Source: a bacterium | GTDB taxonomy: Bacteria > Bacillota > Bacilli > Lactobacillales > Streptococcaceae | NCBI GenBank assembly: GCA_905221435.1 | Contig: CAJNDD010000029.1 | Span: 1 to 21,608 of the forward strand | DNA: 21,608 nt | Direction: 5' to 3' | Notes under the pieces: generated by a model | Told to the model about the DNA's origin: nothing | The model's database searches: none | The model's input: only the letters and a program-made list of their open reading frames with translations | Translations under genes and position numbers: made by a program | In this document: positions 1 through 6,288 of the stretch, in pieces | Numbering within the stretch: the first letter of the stretch is position 1 | Layout of the letters: each line of letters starts with the position of its first letter

Positions 1-455
1 TATCACCAGTTTTAGATGGCTTTAACAGCGAAATTATTGCTTTTAATCTTTCTTGTTCGCCTAATTTAGAACAAGTACAAACGATGTTAGAACAGGCATT
101 CACAGAGAAGCACTATGAGAATACGATTCTCCACAGTGACCAGGGCTGGCAATACCAACACGATTCTTATCATCGGTTTCTAGAGAGTAAGGGAATTCAA
201 GCATCTATGTCCCGCAAGGGCAACAGCCCAGACAATGGGATGATGGAGTCCTTCTTTGGCATTTTGAAATCCGAAATGTTTTACGGCTATGAGAAGACAT
301 TTAAATCACTTAATCAATTGGAACAAGCTATTGTGGACTACATTGATTACTACAACAACAAACGAATTAAAGTCAAACTAAAAGGACTTAGTCCTGTGCA
401 GTACAGAACTAAATCCTTTCAATAATTATTTGTCCAACTTTTTGGGGTCAGTACA
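1..455 (+). mobile_element. IS3-family insertion sequence, right-hand part
   Basis: The window opens inside an IS3-type element. It holds the 3' end of the integrase ORF followed about 5 bases after its stop by a terminal sequence at 431-455 that reads tgtccaactttttgg then ggtcagtac. The last 16 bases (440-455) recur exactly at 4490-4505, which supports their being an element end. The left end is outside the window, so no target duplication can be checked. The exact outer border (450-455) is inferred. Confidence 0.8.
3..425 (+). CDS. IS3-family transposase (OrfB / rve integrase), C-terminal part
   Basis: This is the carboxy-terminal 140 residues of a DDE transposase that cuts and joins element ends. 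The frame is open from base 3, so the start lies upstream of the window. The second catalytic Asp is seen in HSDQGWQY and the catalytic Glu in MMESFFGILKSE, followed by the usual IS3 tail with DYIDYYNNKR and LSPVQYR. The first Asp should sit just upstream and is not in view; LDGFNSEIIAF at the very start is the strand after it. The reading frame ends intact, so nothing here shows inactivation, though the full element cannot be judged. The nearest group is probably IS150/IS3; the name of the element is not determined. Confidence 0.9.
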   Translation, partial: SPVLDGFNSEIIAFNLSCSPNLEQVQTMLEQAFTEKHYENTILHSDQGWQYQHDSYHRFLESKGIQASMSRKGNSPDNGMMESFFGILKSEMFYGYEKTFKSLNQLEQAIVDYIDYYNNKRIKVKLKGLSPVQYRTKSFQ

Positions 456-480
456 CGTAGCGTTTTTTTGTTATTCTTAG

Positions 481-1962
481 TTATTCGTCTAATCGAATAA
501 ACATCATTGCGTTAAGCAAAGAGATGAGAGCGACTGTATTGACATTATTGGAATAGATCAGTCTCTTATTTTCAATAGGAGGAATAATAAAATTAGAAAT
601 AATGATGTCGTAAGGTGATTCCTTTAGAGACTCGAGTGATAACTCTAATTCACTCCAAACCTCCAGTTCAAAATTGTTACTGCAATAGTAAGAAAGTGTC
701 TCAGCTACTGATTTTGCATGATACTGATCAAAATTACTCATGACCAAAACCTTTAATTTGGGTTGATTTTGTAAAAGATTTAGCACCAGGTGTTTGCTAT
801 GGGTGATAAAAGTATAGGTCAAATGATTGACTTTCATTGAACTACGATCCATATTCAAAGTCTCTAGATAGTGTTCAATCCCTTCCTTCACCTCTGAAAC
901 AAAGCGAGGGAAAATATTTTGAAAGTTCTTGATTGTATTGCCTTTTTGATCAAATAGGATAAACTCTGTCGATAATTCCTGGCGATGCAGATGTGCTGTA
1001 TTATGCAGATGCCAAATCAGATTGTCCTTATTGTCTACTTGAAGATTATACTCTCTTGATACCTGATCCACTAAATCTTCCAATAACTGATACGATTTTT
1101 TTACATAGCTGTCAGTTTTTGCATAGTTCAAGAATAATTCTTCATCTAGGAAAAACATTTTTTGAAAATAGGATACAAATATTTGACCGATCACTTCTTT
1201 ATTCAAAGAGATATGATATTCAGAATCAAAACTCGCTACAATCTCGTTGATTCCTTCTGCCTGCATAAACGATTCCAACAATTGATTGTTAAAAGAGTCT
1301 CTCTCAACTTCCATGAAATGACCAAACTTTATGCGATATAAATTTGTAACCAGAAGTAATTTTAACATTCTATGAGTTGATAAATTCATCGGGAAAGAAG
1401 TTACTTTATAGACTAATTCCAATAATTGAGACAAGGGTTCTTGAGAAAAATCTTCAAAGGGCCATTCAAGGAAATAATATTTCTCTGAAAAATACTGGGC
1501 AAAAAAGTAACGGATATCAATCTCATTTCCAGTGATTCGAACTAGATTGAGGCTAACTTCAAAACGATATTGTTTCTTAATAATTTTATTAATGTGACGG
1601 ATGATACGGTAAAGAGAGGAAGAACTGATATAAAACTCTTTGCAGATACTATCAGCATCACATCCTTCATTAAAGAAGACAAATTCTAAAATTGAAAAGT
1701 GGGTTGAATGCTTAAAAAAATGATGATAGACCATCTCAATATCACTATCATCGGTATTAATGATACGGATACCGTTTGTTGAGGAATGAAATATCAAGTC
1801 AGGAAAAGAAGACCTGACTTGAGACAAGTCATCTTTTACAGAACGTTCTGTACAGTGCAATAATTCTGCTAGTTCCGAAATATGAAACCAGCGTTTGTTT
1901 TCAAATAGTAATTCTAATAATTCTAATTGTCTGTGACTTTTTTTTGATAATAAATCTCTCAT
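481..1962 (-). CDS. mgrA: Mga-family global regulator MgrA/MgaSpn
   Basis: A 493-residue DNA-binding virulence regulator, the same length as the pneumococcal MgrA/MgaSpn protein that it closely resembles. In order: Mga-type winged helix near residues 7-65 (HISELAELLHCTERSVKDDL), second Mga helix-turn-helix near 85-165 (FYISSSSLYRIIRHINK), PRD-like segments through about 170-390, and an EIIB-like C-terminal domain that supports multimers. In S. pneumoniae MgaSpn activates the divergent promoter of the neighbouring operon (spr1623-1626), and that operon is present here at 2259-4188, so the target arrangement is kept. The start at 1962 has only a weak purine-rich ribosome site. Downstream, the IS3 end lies 25 bases from the stop, and no terminator remains for this gene. 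Confidence 0.93.
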   Translation of the reverse strand: MRDLLSKKSHRQLELLELLFENKRWFHISELAELLHCTERSVKDDLSQVRSSFPDLIFHSSTNGIRIINTDDSDIEMVYHHFFKHSTHFSILEFVFFNEGCDADSICKEFYISSSSLYRIIRHINKIIKKQYRFEVSLNLVRITGNEIDIRYFFAQYFSEKYYFLEWPFEDFSQEPLSQLLELVYKVTSFPMNLSTHRMLKLLLVTNLYRIKFGHFMEVERDSFNNQLLESFMQAEGINEIVASFDSEYHISLNKEVIGQIFVSYFQKMFFLDEELFLNYAKTDSYVKKSYQLLEDLVDQVSREYNLQVDNKDNLIWHLHNTAHLHRQELSTEFILFDQKGNTIKNFQNIFPRFVSEVKEGIEHYLETLNMDRSSMKVNHLTYTFITHSKHLVLNLLQNQPKLKVLVMSNFDQYHAKSVAETLSYYCSNNFELEVWSELELSLESLKESPYDIIISNFIIPPIENKRLIYSNNVNTVALISLLNAMMFIRLDE

Positions 1963-2018
1963 GTATAACTTTTCTTTCTTTATAATAAACTAAAGGATTG
2001 TCTTTCAATCTTCATGCA

Positions 2019-2027
2019 ATTATACCA
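2019..2027 (-). promoter_or_regulatory. Probable mgrA promoter (extended -10)
   Basis: On the minus strand TGG precedes TATAAT (plus-strand 2019-2024), giving an extended -10 box about 57 bases upstream of the mgrA start. No good -35 is visible 16-18 bases further up, which is common when TGn is present. Placement is inferred from motif only. Confidence 0.5.
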
Positions 2028-2196
2028 CATAGAGTGTATTTATCCTCTTACAACGACTTTTGCTTGCTATGAAAAGACTCGCTTCATCACCTAGAAACTC
2101 AGTAGAATCAAGCTTTTCTTATTTATCTGTATCTAGAGTACATGTTTACAGTACGGTTTTTAAGACGAACTATTATCTTTCCAGATTAAAATACTA

Positions 2197-2202
2197 TATA
2201 AT
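2197..2202 (+). promoter_or_regulatory. -10 box of the Gls24-type stress operon
   Basis: A perfect TATAAT lies 57 bases upstream of the first gene of the operon. At 16-18 bases further upstream there is no TTGACA-like hexamer (tatctt region). A poor -35 fits a promoter that needs an activator, as is known for the MgaSpn-dependent promoter of the equivalent pneumococcal operon. The AT-rich stretch 2040-2190 between the two divergent promoters is where an MgaSpn site would be expected, since that protein prefers curved AT-rich DNA; no fixed sequence motif can be read. Confidence 0.5.
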
Positions 2203-2205
2203 TAA

Positions 2206-2236
2206 CTTAATCAAAGAAATTGATTCTTTGATTAAG
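2206..2236 (+). repeat. Perfect 13-bp inverted repeat at the operon leader
   Basis: cttaatcaaagaa (2206-2218) is followed by a 5-base spacer and its exact reverse complement (2224-2236). It begins 3 bases after the -10 box, so it spans the expected transcription start and the first bases of the messenger, 8 bases before the AAAGGAGG ribosome site. It has no U tract and is unlikely to be a terminator. It could be a repressor/activator palindrome or a 5' stabilising hairpin. Confidence 0.75.
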
Positions 2237-2258
2237 AAATAGAAAAGGAGGATACACT

Positions 2259-2495
2259 ATGTTGTGGTCTATTATTGTAGGAGGTCTTATCGGTCTCATC
2301 GCAGGTGCAATCACTAAAAAAGGTGGTTCAATGGGAATAATTGCTAACATCTTTGCAGGTCTTATCGGTTCGTCTGTAGGGCAATCACTTTTTGGAAGTT
2401 GGGGTCCTTCCTTAGCTGGAATGTCTATTATTCCTTCAATTGCAGGTGCAGTGATTGTTGTTGCTGTCGTTTCATTCCTACTAGGAAAAAAATAA
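2259..2495 (+). CDS. GlsB/YeaQ/YmgE-family small membrane protein
   Basis: A 78-residue, very hydrophobic and glycine-rich protein of the transglycosylase-associated (GlsB/YeaQ/YmgE) family. About three membrane segments can be drawn: residues 2-18 (IIVGGLIGLIAGA), about 26-48, and 52-75 ending in LLGKK. Members accompany Gls24/Asp23 genes in lactic acid bacteria and are linked to general and bile stress; no enzyme activity is established. The start has a strong AAAGGAGG ribosome site 7 bases away. It is first of the operon with amaP, DUF2273, asp23 and csbD, matching the pneumococcal operon next to mgrA. Confidence 0.88.
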   Translation: MLWSIIVGGLIGLIAGAITKKGGSMGIIANIFAGLIGSSVGQSLFGSWGPSLAGMSIIPSIAGAVIVVAVVSFLLGKK

Positions 2496-2589
2496 AATTC
2501 ACCTAGTAGACATAAGTGCTGAGCTATAATTTTAAATATTTTAGACGGGTAAGATTATAGTTTAAAACTTTTTATTGAAAGGATTTAAT

Positions 2590-3153
2590 ATGTCAAAATC
2601 AAAGAAAATATTGTTACTTATTTTCTGTATTTTAATCTTGACTATTTTCCTTCCTATTCTCATAGATTATCATGAAGTCAGTGATTTAGGAATTCAATTA
2701 TTTAGCTGGAGACAGCTTTATCTTGAATTCGTAATTTCTAGGTATATCTTTTGGGGAATACTTGTCCTATCTGCTTTAGTTTTAATTCTAATATTAGTGA
2801 TACTCTTCTATCCTAAACAATATTTAGAAATTCAGCTAGCAGAAAAAAAAGATACGTTAAAACTTAGAAATTCGGCTATCGAAAGCTTTGTTCGCTGCTT
2901 AGTGATTGATCATAGATTTATGAAAGATCCTAAAGTCCAAGTAAATAGCCGCAAAAATAAATGTTTCGTTACTGTAGAAGGTACAATTCTTCCTTCAAAC
3001 AACATCTCAAACAGGTGTCAAGTGATTCAGCATGAAATAACTCATGGATTAAAGCAGTTCTTTGGTATTGAACGTGAGGTAAAACTTGAAGTTAAAGTAA
3101 AAGAAGTTGAACCTCAAAAAACGACCAAAAAGACTGTTAGTCGTGTAAAGTAA
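2590..3153 (+). CDS. amaP: Alkaline shock response membrane anchor protein AmaP
   Basis: A 187-residue protein with two hydrophobic segments (about 6-24 and 47-73) followed by a charged cytoplasmic domain (about 80-187) ending in a lysine-rich tail. This is the AmaP layout; AmaP tethers Asp23 to the membrane in staphylococci, and its partner Asp23 is encoded two genes downstream. I place the start at the ATG at 2590, which has GAAAGGA six bases upstream; an in-frame ATG 15 bases earlier has no ribosome site. The family is assigned from layout and context more than from strong motifs. Confidence 0.82.
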   Translation: MSKSKKILLLIFCILILTIFLPILIDYHEVSDLGIQLFSWRQLYLEFVISRYIFWGILVLSALVLILILVILFYPKQYLEIQLAEKKDTLKLRNSAIESFVRCLVIDHRFMKDPKVQVNSRKNKCFVTVEGTILPSNNISNRCQVIQHEITHGLKQFFGIEREVKLEVKVKEVEPQKTTKKTVSRVK

Positions 3154-3163
3154 GGAAGTAAAA

Positions 3164-3335
3164 ATGGAATGGTTTAAAAAATATCAGTATCCAATTATTG
3201 CAGGTTTAGTAGGTGTCATTCTCGCTTGCTTTATCTTATCCTTTGGCTTTTTTCAAAACACTCTTTGTGTTAATCTGTGGAGGCTTAGGAGCATTTGCTG
3301 GATATTATGTTAAGGAAAAATATTTAAATAAATAA
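3164..3335 (+). pseudogene. DUF2273 small membrane protein, frameshifted
   Basis: The gene starts at ATG 3164 with a GGAAG ribosome site 10 bases after the amaP stop and encodes MEWFKKYQYPIIAG followed by a hydrophobic helix. Near 3248-3258 (six T, C, four A) one extra base shifts the frame: reading straight on gives 49 codons and a stop at 3311-3313, whereas the +1 frame continues as KTLFVLICGGLGAFAGYYV and ends at 3333-3335, just before the asp23 ribosome site. The joined product would be 56 residues with two membrane helices, the normal form of this family in Asp23 operons. This is either a true indel, a sequencing error at a homopolymer, or less likely recoding. Confidence 0.85.
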
Positions 3336-3346
3336 AGGAGTCTCGT

Positions 3347-3931
3347 ATGTCAAACGTAGATAAAAATGTAGAAAAAAAAGATGTTGCTGTTGTTTCTCAA
3401 GATGTTAAAGGGGAACTCACTTATGAAGATAAAGTAATCCAAAAAATCATTGGTCTTTCACTTGAAAAAGTACCTGGATTGTTGGATGTTGATGGAGGTT
3501 TCTTCTCTAATCTGACAGAAAAAATTATCAATACTGATAACGTAACACGCGGTGTCAATGTTGAAGTTGGTAAAGAACAAGTTGCAGTTGACTTGAACGT
3601 TGTTGTTGAATACCAAAAGAACGTTCCTGCTTTGTACAAAGAAATCAAGGATGTTGTGGTATCACAAGTTACAAAAATGACTGATCTAGAAGTTGTTGAA
3701 GTCAATGTGAATGTTGTTGATATCAAAACTAAGGAACAGCATGAAGCAGATTCAGTTAGCCTCCAAGACAGAGTAACTGACGTGGCTTCTTCAACAGGAG
3801 AATTTGCTTCAGAACAATTTGAAAAAGTGAAATCTGGTATCGGTTCAGGTGTTGCTGCTGTTCAAGAAAAAGTAGGCGAAGGTGTTGAAGCCGTTAAGGG
3901 CGAAACAAATGAAAAAGCCCGCGTACACTAA
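3347..3931 (+). CDS. Asp23/Gls24-family envelope stress protein
   Basis: A 194-residue member of the Asp23 (alkaline shock protein 23) / Gls24 family, abundant cytosolic proteins found at the inner face of the membrane and needed for envelope stress tolerance. The Asp23 domain covers about 24-130: TYEDKVIQKIIGLSLEKVPG at its start, then alternating Val-rich strands (VNVEVGKEQVAVDLNVVVEY and VEVNVNVVDI). The last 60 residues are polar and helical, with repeated E-K-V/G patterns that could be amphipathic. No membrane segment exists, so anchoring by AmaP is the expected route. The start has AAGGAG seven bases upstream. Pneumococcal general stress protein 24 is the direct counterpart. Confidence 0.93.
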   Translation: MSNVDKNVEKKDVAVVSQDVKGELTYEDKVIQKIIGLSLEKVPGLLDVDGGFFSNLTEKIINTDNVTRGVNVEVGKEQVAVDLNVVVEYQKNVPALYKEIKDVVVSQVTKMTDLEVVEVNVNVVDIKTKEQHEADSVSLQDRVTDVASSTGEFASEQFEKVKSGIGSGVAAVQEKVGEGVEAVKGETNEKARVH

Positions 3932-3972
3932 TTAATCTGGTCTAAATCAATCAATTTAAAGGAGGCAGAATC

Positions 3973-4188
3973 ATGTCAACAGAAGAAAAATTAAATCAAG
4001 CAAAAGGTTCCATTAAAGAAGGTGTCGGCAAAATGATCGGCGATGAAAAAATGGAAAAAGAAGGTGCAGCTGAAAAAGTAGTATCTAAAGTAAAAGAAGT
4101 TGCCGAAGATGCTAAAGACGCTGTTGAAGGCGCTGTTGAAGGCGCTATTGAAGGTGTTAAAAACATGCTTCACAAAGACGAAAAATAA
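3973..4188 (+). CDS. CsbD-like stress protein
   Basis: A 71-residue, lysine/glutamate/alanine-rich hydrophilic protein. The N-terminal half carries the CsbD pattern ([20 protein letters not shown]) and the rest is a long amphipathic helix with a repeated [14 protein letters not shown] stretch. CsbD proteins are strongly stress-induced in many bacteria and have no defined biochemical role. AAAGGAGG lies 8 bases before the start. It is the last gene of the operon and is followed at 4227 by a terminator. Confidence 0.88.
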   Translation: MSTEEKLNQAKGSIKEGVGKMIGDEKMEKEGAAEKVVSKVKEVAEDAKDAVEGAVEGAIEGVKNMLHKDEK

Positions 4189-4226
4189 GACTAAAAGTTA
4201 ATTTATCTAATAACAATATTAGCCGG

Positions 4227-4254
4227 AGAGAGAACATTTACTGTTCTCTTTTTG
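4227..4254 (+). terminator. Terminator of the stress operon
   Basis: agagaaca (4229-4236), a 5-base loop, and tgttctct (4242-4249) form an 8-bp stem followed by TTTTT. Confidence 0.85.
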
Positions 4255-4456
4255 TATATAGGACCCTAAAAACAATTCCGAATCTTCGTTAAAAGGAATT
4301 TTTAACAGGAAAAATCTTAGAGGTACTCTTCAAAAAAAAATTAAACAGACAATTCTAATATTTGGAGACAGCTCATTTTTTTGCTACTCTTTTCTGCTCA
4401 GTAGTGATTAACTAGTAGAACTAAGGATTTAAAAATCAAAAAGTTCAGTCTTGAAC
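4255..4456. other. Non-coding, decayed AT-rich stretch
   Basis: Between the stress-operon terminator and the IS3 remnant there is no open frame with a ribosome site on either strand and no recognised BOX or RUP sequence. It contains long A runs and looks like old intergenic debris. Confidence 0.6.
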
Positions 4457-4505
4457 TGCACCCCAAAAGTTAGACAGAAAAAATCTAACTTTTGGGGTCA
4501 GTACA
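4457..4505 (+). mobile_element. Internally deleted IS3-end remnant (MITE-like)
   Basis: Perfect 15-bp arms, accccaaaagttaga (4460-4474) and tctaacttttggggt (4484-4498), face each other across 9 bases. The right arm plus flank (4490-4505) is identical over 16 bases to the end of the IS3 element at 440-455, and the left arm begins tgcacccc, like the opposite end of such elements. It therefore reads as the two terminal repeats of an IS3-type element brought together by loss of the body. Confidence 0.75.
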
Positions 4506-4522
4506 TTATCAAGGTTTTTTAG

Positions 4523-4831
4523 GTTGAAGGCAAACACTTTGCCCAACTAGACGAGACCAATAGTGACAGCCGGCAAGTCGATACTACCTTTAAGGAATGG
4601 GTTGAAACCATTCCTGACAAAGAGCTGCAGCTCTACTTCAACCTCTTTTTTGGAGTCATTCTTGATGCAGGCATCTCTTCTATCAACGATCTTTCTTCCT
4701 TCAAGATCATTGAACACATTCATCAACTCTTTGGCCAAGCTCAATCCCTCACTCCTGAAGAAAGAGAAATCATGGGACGCTTAACCCAACTCTTGATTGA
4801 CACCCGTTACCAAGCATGGAAAAATCATTAA
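4523..4831 (+). pseudogene. 3' relic of an unrecognised protein gene
   Basis: An open frame of 102 codons without a start ends at TAA 4829-4831. It encodes an ordinary soluble-protein C-terminus (begins VEGKHFAQLDETN; later ELQLYFNLFFGVILDAG, LTPEEREIMGRL, and ends YQAWKNH). A TAG at 4520-4522 closes the frame upstream, just 15 bases after the IS3 remnant, so the 5' part has been lost at this joint. Codon use is normal and a strong terminator still follows, which indicates a once-real gene. I do not recognise the family. A minus-strand frame across the same bases has no ribosome site and is a shadow. Confidence 0.7.
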
Positions 4832-4840
4832 GATAGGAAA

Positions 4841-4872
4841 GCCAATGAATCACCCGATTCATTGGCTTTTTT
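4841..4872 (+). terminator. Strong intrinsic terminator
   Basis: gccaatgaatc (4841-4851), loop ACCC, gattcattggc (4856-4866), then TTTTTT. It ends the relic gene at 4523-4831. Confidence 0.92.
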
Positions 4873-4911
4873 AGAAAAAAGTATCAGAATAGTTAGCCTA
4901 AATCACAAACC

Positions 4912-4940
4912 TTGACGACAGATTCTTTTTTTGTTAAAAT
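4912..4940 (+). promoter_or_regulatory. Promoter of the SpNOX-like gene
   Basis: TTGACG (4912-4917), 17-base spacer, TAAAAT (4935-4940). Transcription should start near 4947, so an in-frame ATG at 4931 lies upstream of the messenger and is not the start; this decides for the ATG at 4994. Confidence 0.8.
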
Positions 4941-4968
4941 GTAACAAATCTTATTACATCTATTGTAA
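4940..4968 (+). promoter_or_regulatory. TGTAA/TTACA half-site cluster over the start site
   Basis: tgtaa (4940-4944), ttaca (4954-4958) and tgtaa (4964-4968) form alternating half-sites; the last two make a palindrome with a 5-base centre. The cluster overlaps the end of the -10 box and the expected transcription start, where a repressor could act. The regulator is unknown; the spacing does not fit the CopY box. Confidence 0.35.
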
Positions 4969-4993
4969 GATAATCCATGAAAGGACTTCTACT

Positions 4994-6187
4994 ATGAAAT
5001 CATTAAAAGGTATTTTATTTATCGGGCTTAGTATGCTTCTGACTATCCTAGCTTGGCTCAGTTCAGGCGCTAGTCAGTTTCTAATCCCTGGTTTAGCTCT
5101 CACTACCCTCTCACTTACTTTTATACTGGCTAGCCGTTTACCCCTTCTTGAGGCTTGGTTTAACGGACTTGAAAGGATGTATCTAGCTCATAAATTTACC
5201 GCTTTTCTATCCATTCTCCTACTAACCCTACACAACTTTAGCATGGGCGGTCTCTGGGGTTCGCATTTGGCTGCCCAGTTTGGAAATATCGCTATCTATA
5301 TCTTTATCAGCATCGTTCTGGTTGCCTATCTGGGACAGTACATCCAGTATGAAGCATGGAGATGGATTCATCGATTGGTTTATCTAGCCTATATCTTTGG
5401 CCTTTTTCATGTTTTGATGATCATGGGAAATCGTCTCCTCTCCTTTAGTTTCCTAGGTCTTATCTTTGGAATCTATGCTATTTTAGGCTTGCTTGCAGGT
5501 TTTTATATTATTTTCCTTTATCAAAAGGTCGGTTTCACCTATCTTGGAAAAATCGTAGGAATCAAACGCCTCAACCACGATACGACTGAAATTGCAATAG
5601 AGCTCAGTCATCCTTTCACCTACGAATATGGACAATTTGCCTTTCTAAAAATTTTCCAAAAAGGTTTTGAGACTGCTCCACACCCTTTCTCCATCTCAGG
5701 AGGGCAAGGACAAACTCTTTATTTTACGATTAAAAACTCTGGTGACCACACCAAGAATATCTATGACAATCTTCAAGTTGGTAGCAAGGTTGCGGTTGAT
5801 CGCGCCTATGGGCATATGACTATGGAACATGGTCCAAAGCAGCAAATCTGGATCGCAGGTGGAATTGGAATTACACCTTTCATCTCATATATCCGGGAGC
5901 ATCCTATCCTAGACAGGAACGTCCGCTTCTACTATAGTTTCCGTGGAGAGGAAAATGCTGTCTACCTAGATCTACTTCGAGACTACGCTCGTCAAAATGC
6001 TAACTTTGACCTGCAGCTGGTCGATAGCAATGAAAAAGGATACCTGACTTTGGATCAAGAAGAAATCCCTGACCAGACTACGGTCTATATGTGTGGACCG
6101 CTTCCTATGATGAAGGCCCTTGCCAAACAAATCAAGAAAAAGAATCCCAAAGCAAAACTCATTTACGAAGGTTTCAAGTTTAAATAA
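4994..6187 (+). CDS. SpNOX-like NADPH oxidase (ferric reductase-type flavocytochrome)
   Basis: A 397-residue membrane flavocytochrome that should move electrons from NAD(P)H through FAD and two haems to oxygen, making superoxide; it closely matches the pneumococcal SpNOX protein. Six membrane segments cover about 5-175. Two pairs of haem-ligand histidines are seen: H66 and H80, H126 and H139. The cytoplasmic part has the FAD motif HPFSIS (230-235), the nucleotide-binding GGIGITPF (289-296), CGPLPMM (367-373) and ends in YEGFKFK, whose aromatic residue stacks on the flavin in this family. Start chosen at 4994 by AAGGA eight bases upstream and by the promoter position. It is a single-gene unit with its own promoter and terminator. 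Confidence 0.93.
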   Translation: MKSLKGILFIGLSMLLTILAWLSSGASQFLIPGLALTTLSLTFILASRLPLLEAWFNGLERMYLAHKFTAFLSILLLTLHNFSMGGLWGSHLAAQFGNIAIYIFISIVLVAYLGQYIQYEAWRWIHRLVYLAYIFGLFHVLMIMGNRLLSFSFLGLIFGIYAILGLLAGFYIIFLYQKVGFTYLGKIVGIKRLNHDTTEIAIELSHPFTYEYGQFAFLKIFQKGFETAPHPFSISGGQGQTLYFTIKNSGDHTKNIYDNLQVGSKVAVDRAYGHMTMEHGPKQQIWIAGGIGITPFISYIREHPILDRNVRFYYSFRGEENAVYLDLLRDYARQNANFDLQLVDSNEKGYLTLDQEEIPDQTTVYMCGPLPMMKALAKQIKKKNPKAKLIYEGFKFK

Positions 6188-6194
6188 GATCATT

Positions 6195-6226
6195 GTCCCT
6201 CTAACACAAAAGAGGGACTTTCTTTT
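6195..6226 (+). terminator. Terminator of the SpNOX-like gene
   Basis: gtccctct (6195-6202), 8-base loop, agagggac (6211-6218), then TTTCTTTT. Confidence 0.85.
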
Positions 6227-6247
6227 CGCTTTATTTCCCTCTTCTAT

Positions 6248-6255
6248 GCTATACT
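6248..6255 (+). promoter_or_regulatory. Extended -10 promoter of the MBL-fold gene
   Basis: TGC immediately before TATACT (6250-6255), 33 bases upstream of the ATG. The -35 region is weak. Confidence 0.6.
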
Positions 6256-6288
6256 TAGTTTAGTACATTCTTTGAGATTGGAGCCAGT

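Noticed and set aside
2060..2242. 60-codon plus-strand frame in the mgrA upstream region
   Set aside because: No ribosome site, overlaps the promoter region and the inverted repeat, and the translation is not protein-like.
3391..4188. Repetitive GAAGGCGCTGTTGAAGG units and minus-strand frames in asp23/csbD
   Set aside because: They are codon-level repeats of an amphipathic helix, not a DNA repeat array; minus frames are shadows.
4547..4784. Overlapping small frames on both strands inside the relic gene
   Set aside because: Both are shadows of the better plus-strand frame 4523-4831, which has natural composition and a terminator; neither has a ribosome site.
4954..4968. CopY-type copper box at the SpNOX promoter
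   Set aside because: The half-sites are separated by 5 bases, not the 2 that CopY sites require.
4931..4993. N-terminal extension of the SpNOX-like protein from the ATG at 4931
   Set aside because: It would start before the -10 box ends, has no ribosome site, and the shorter start matches the family.
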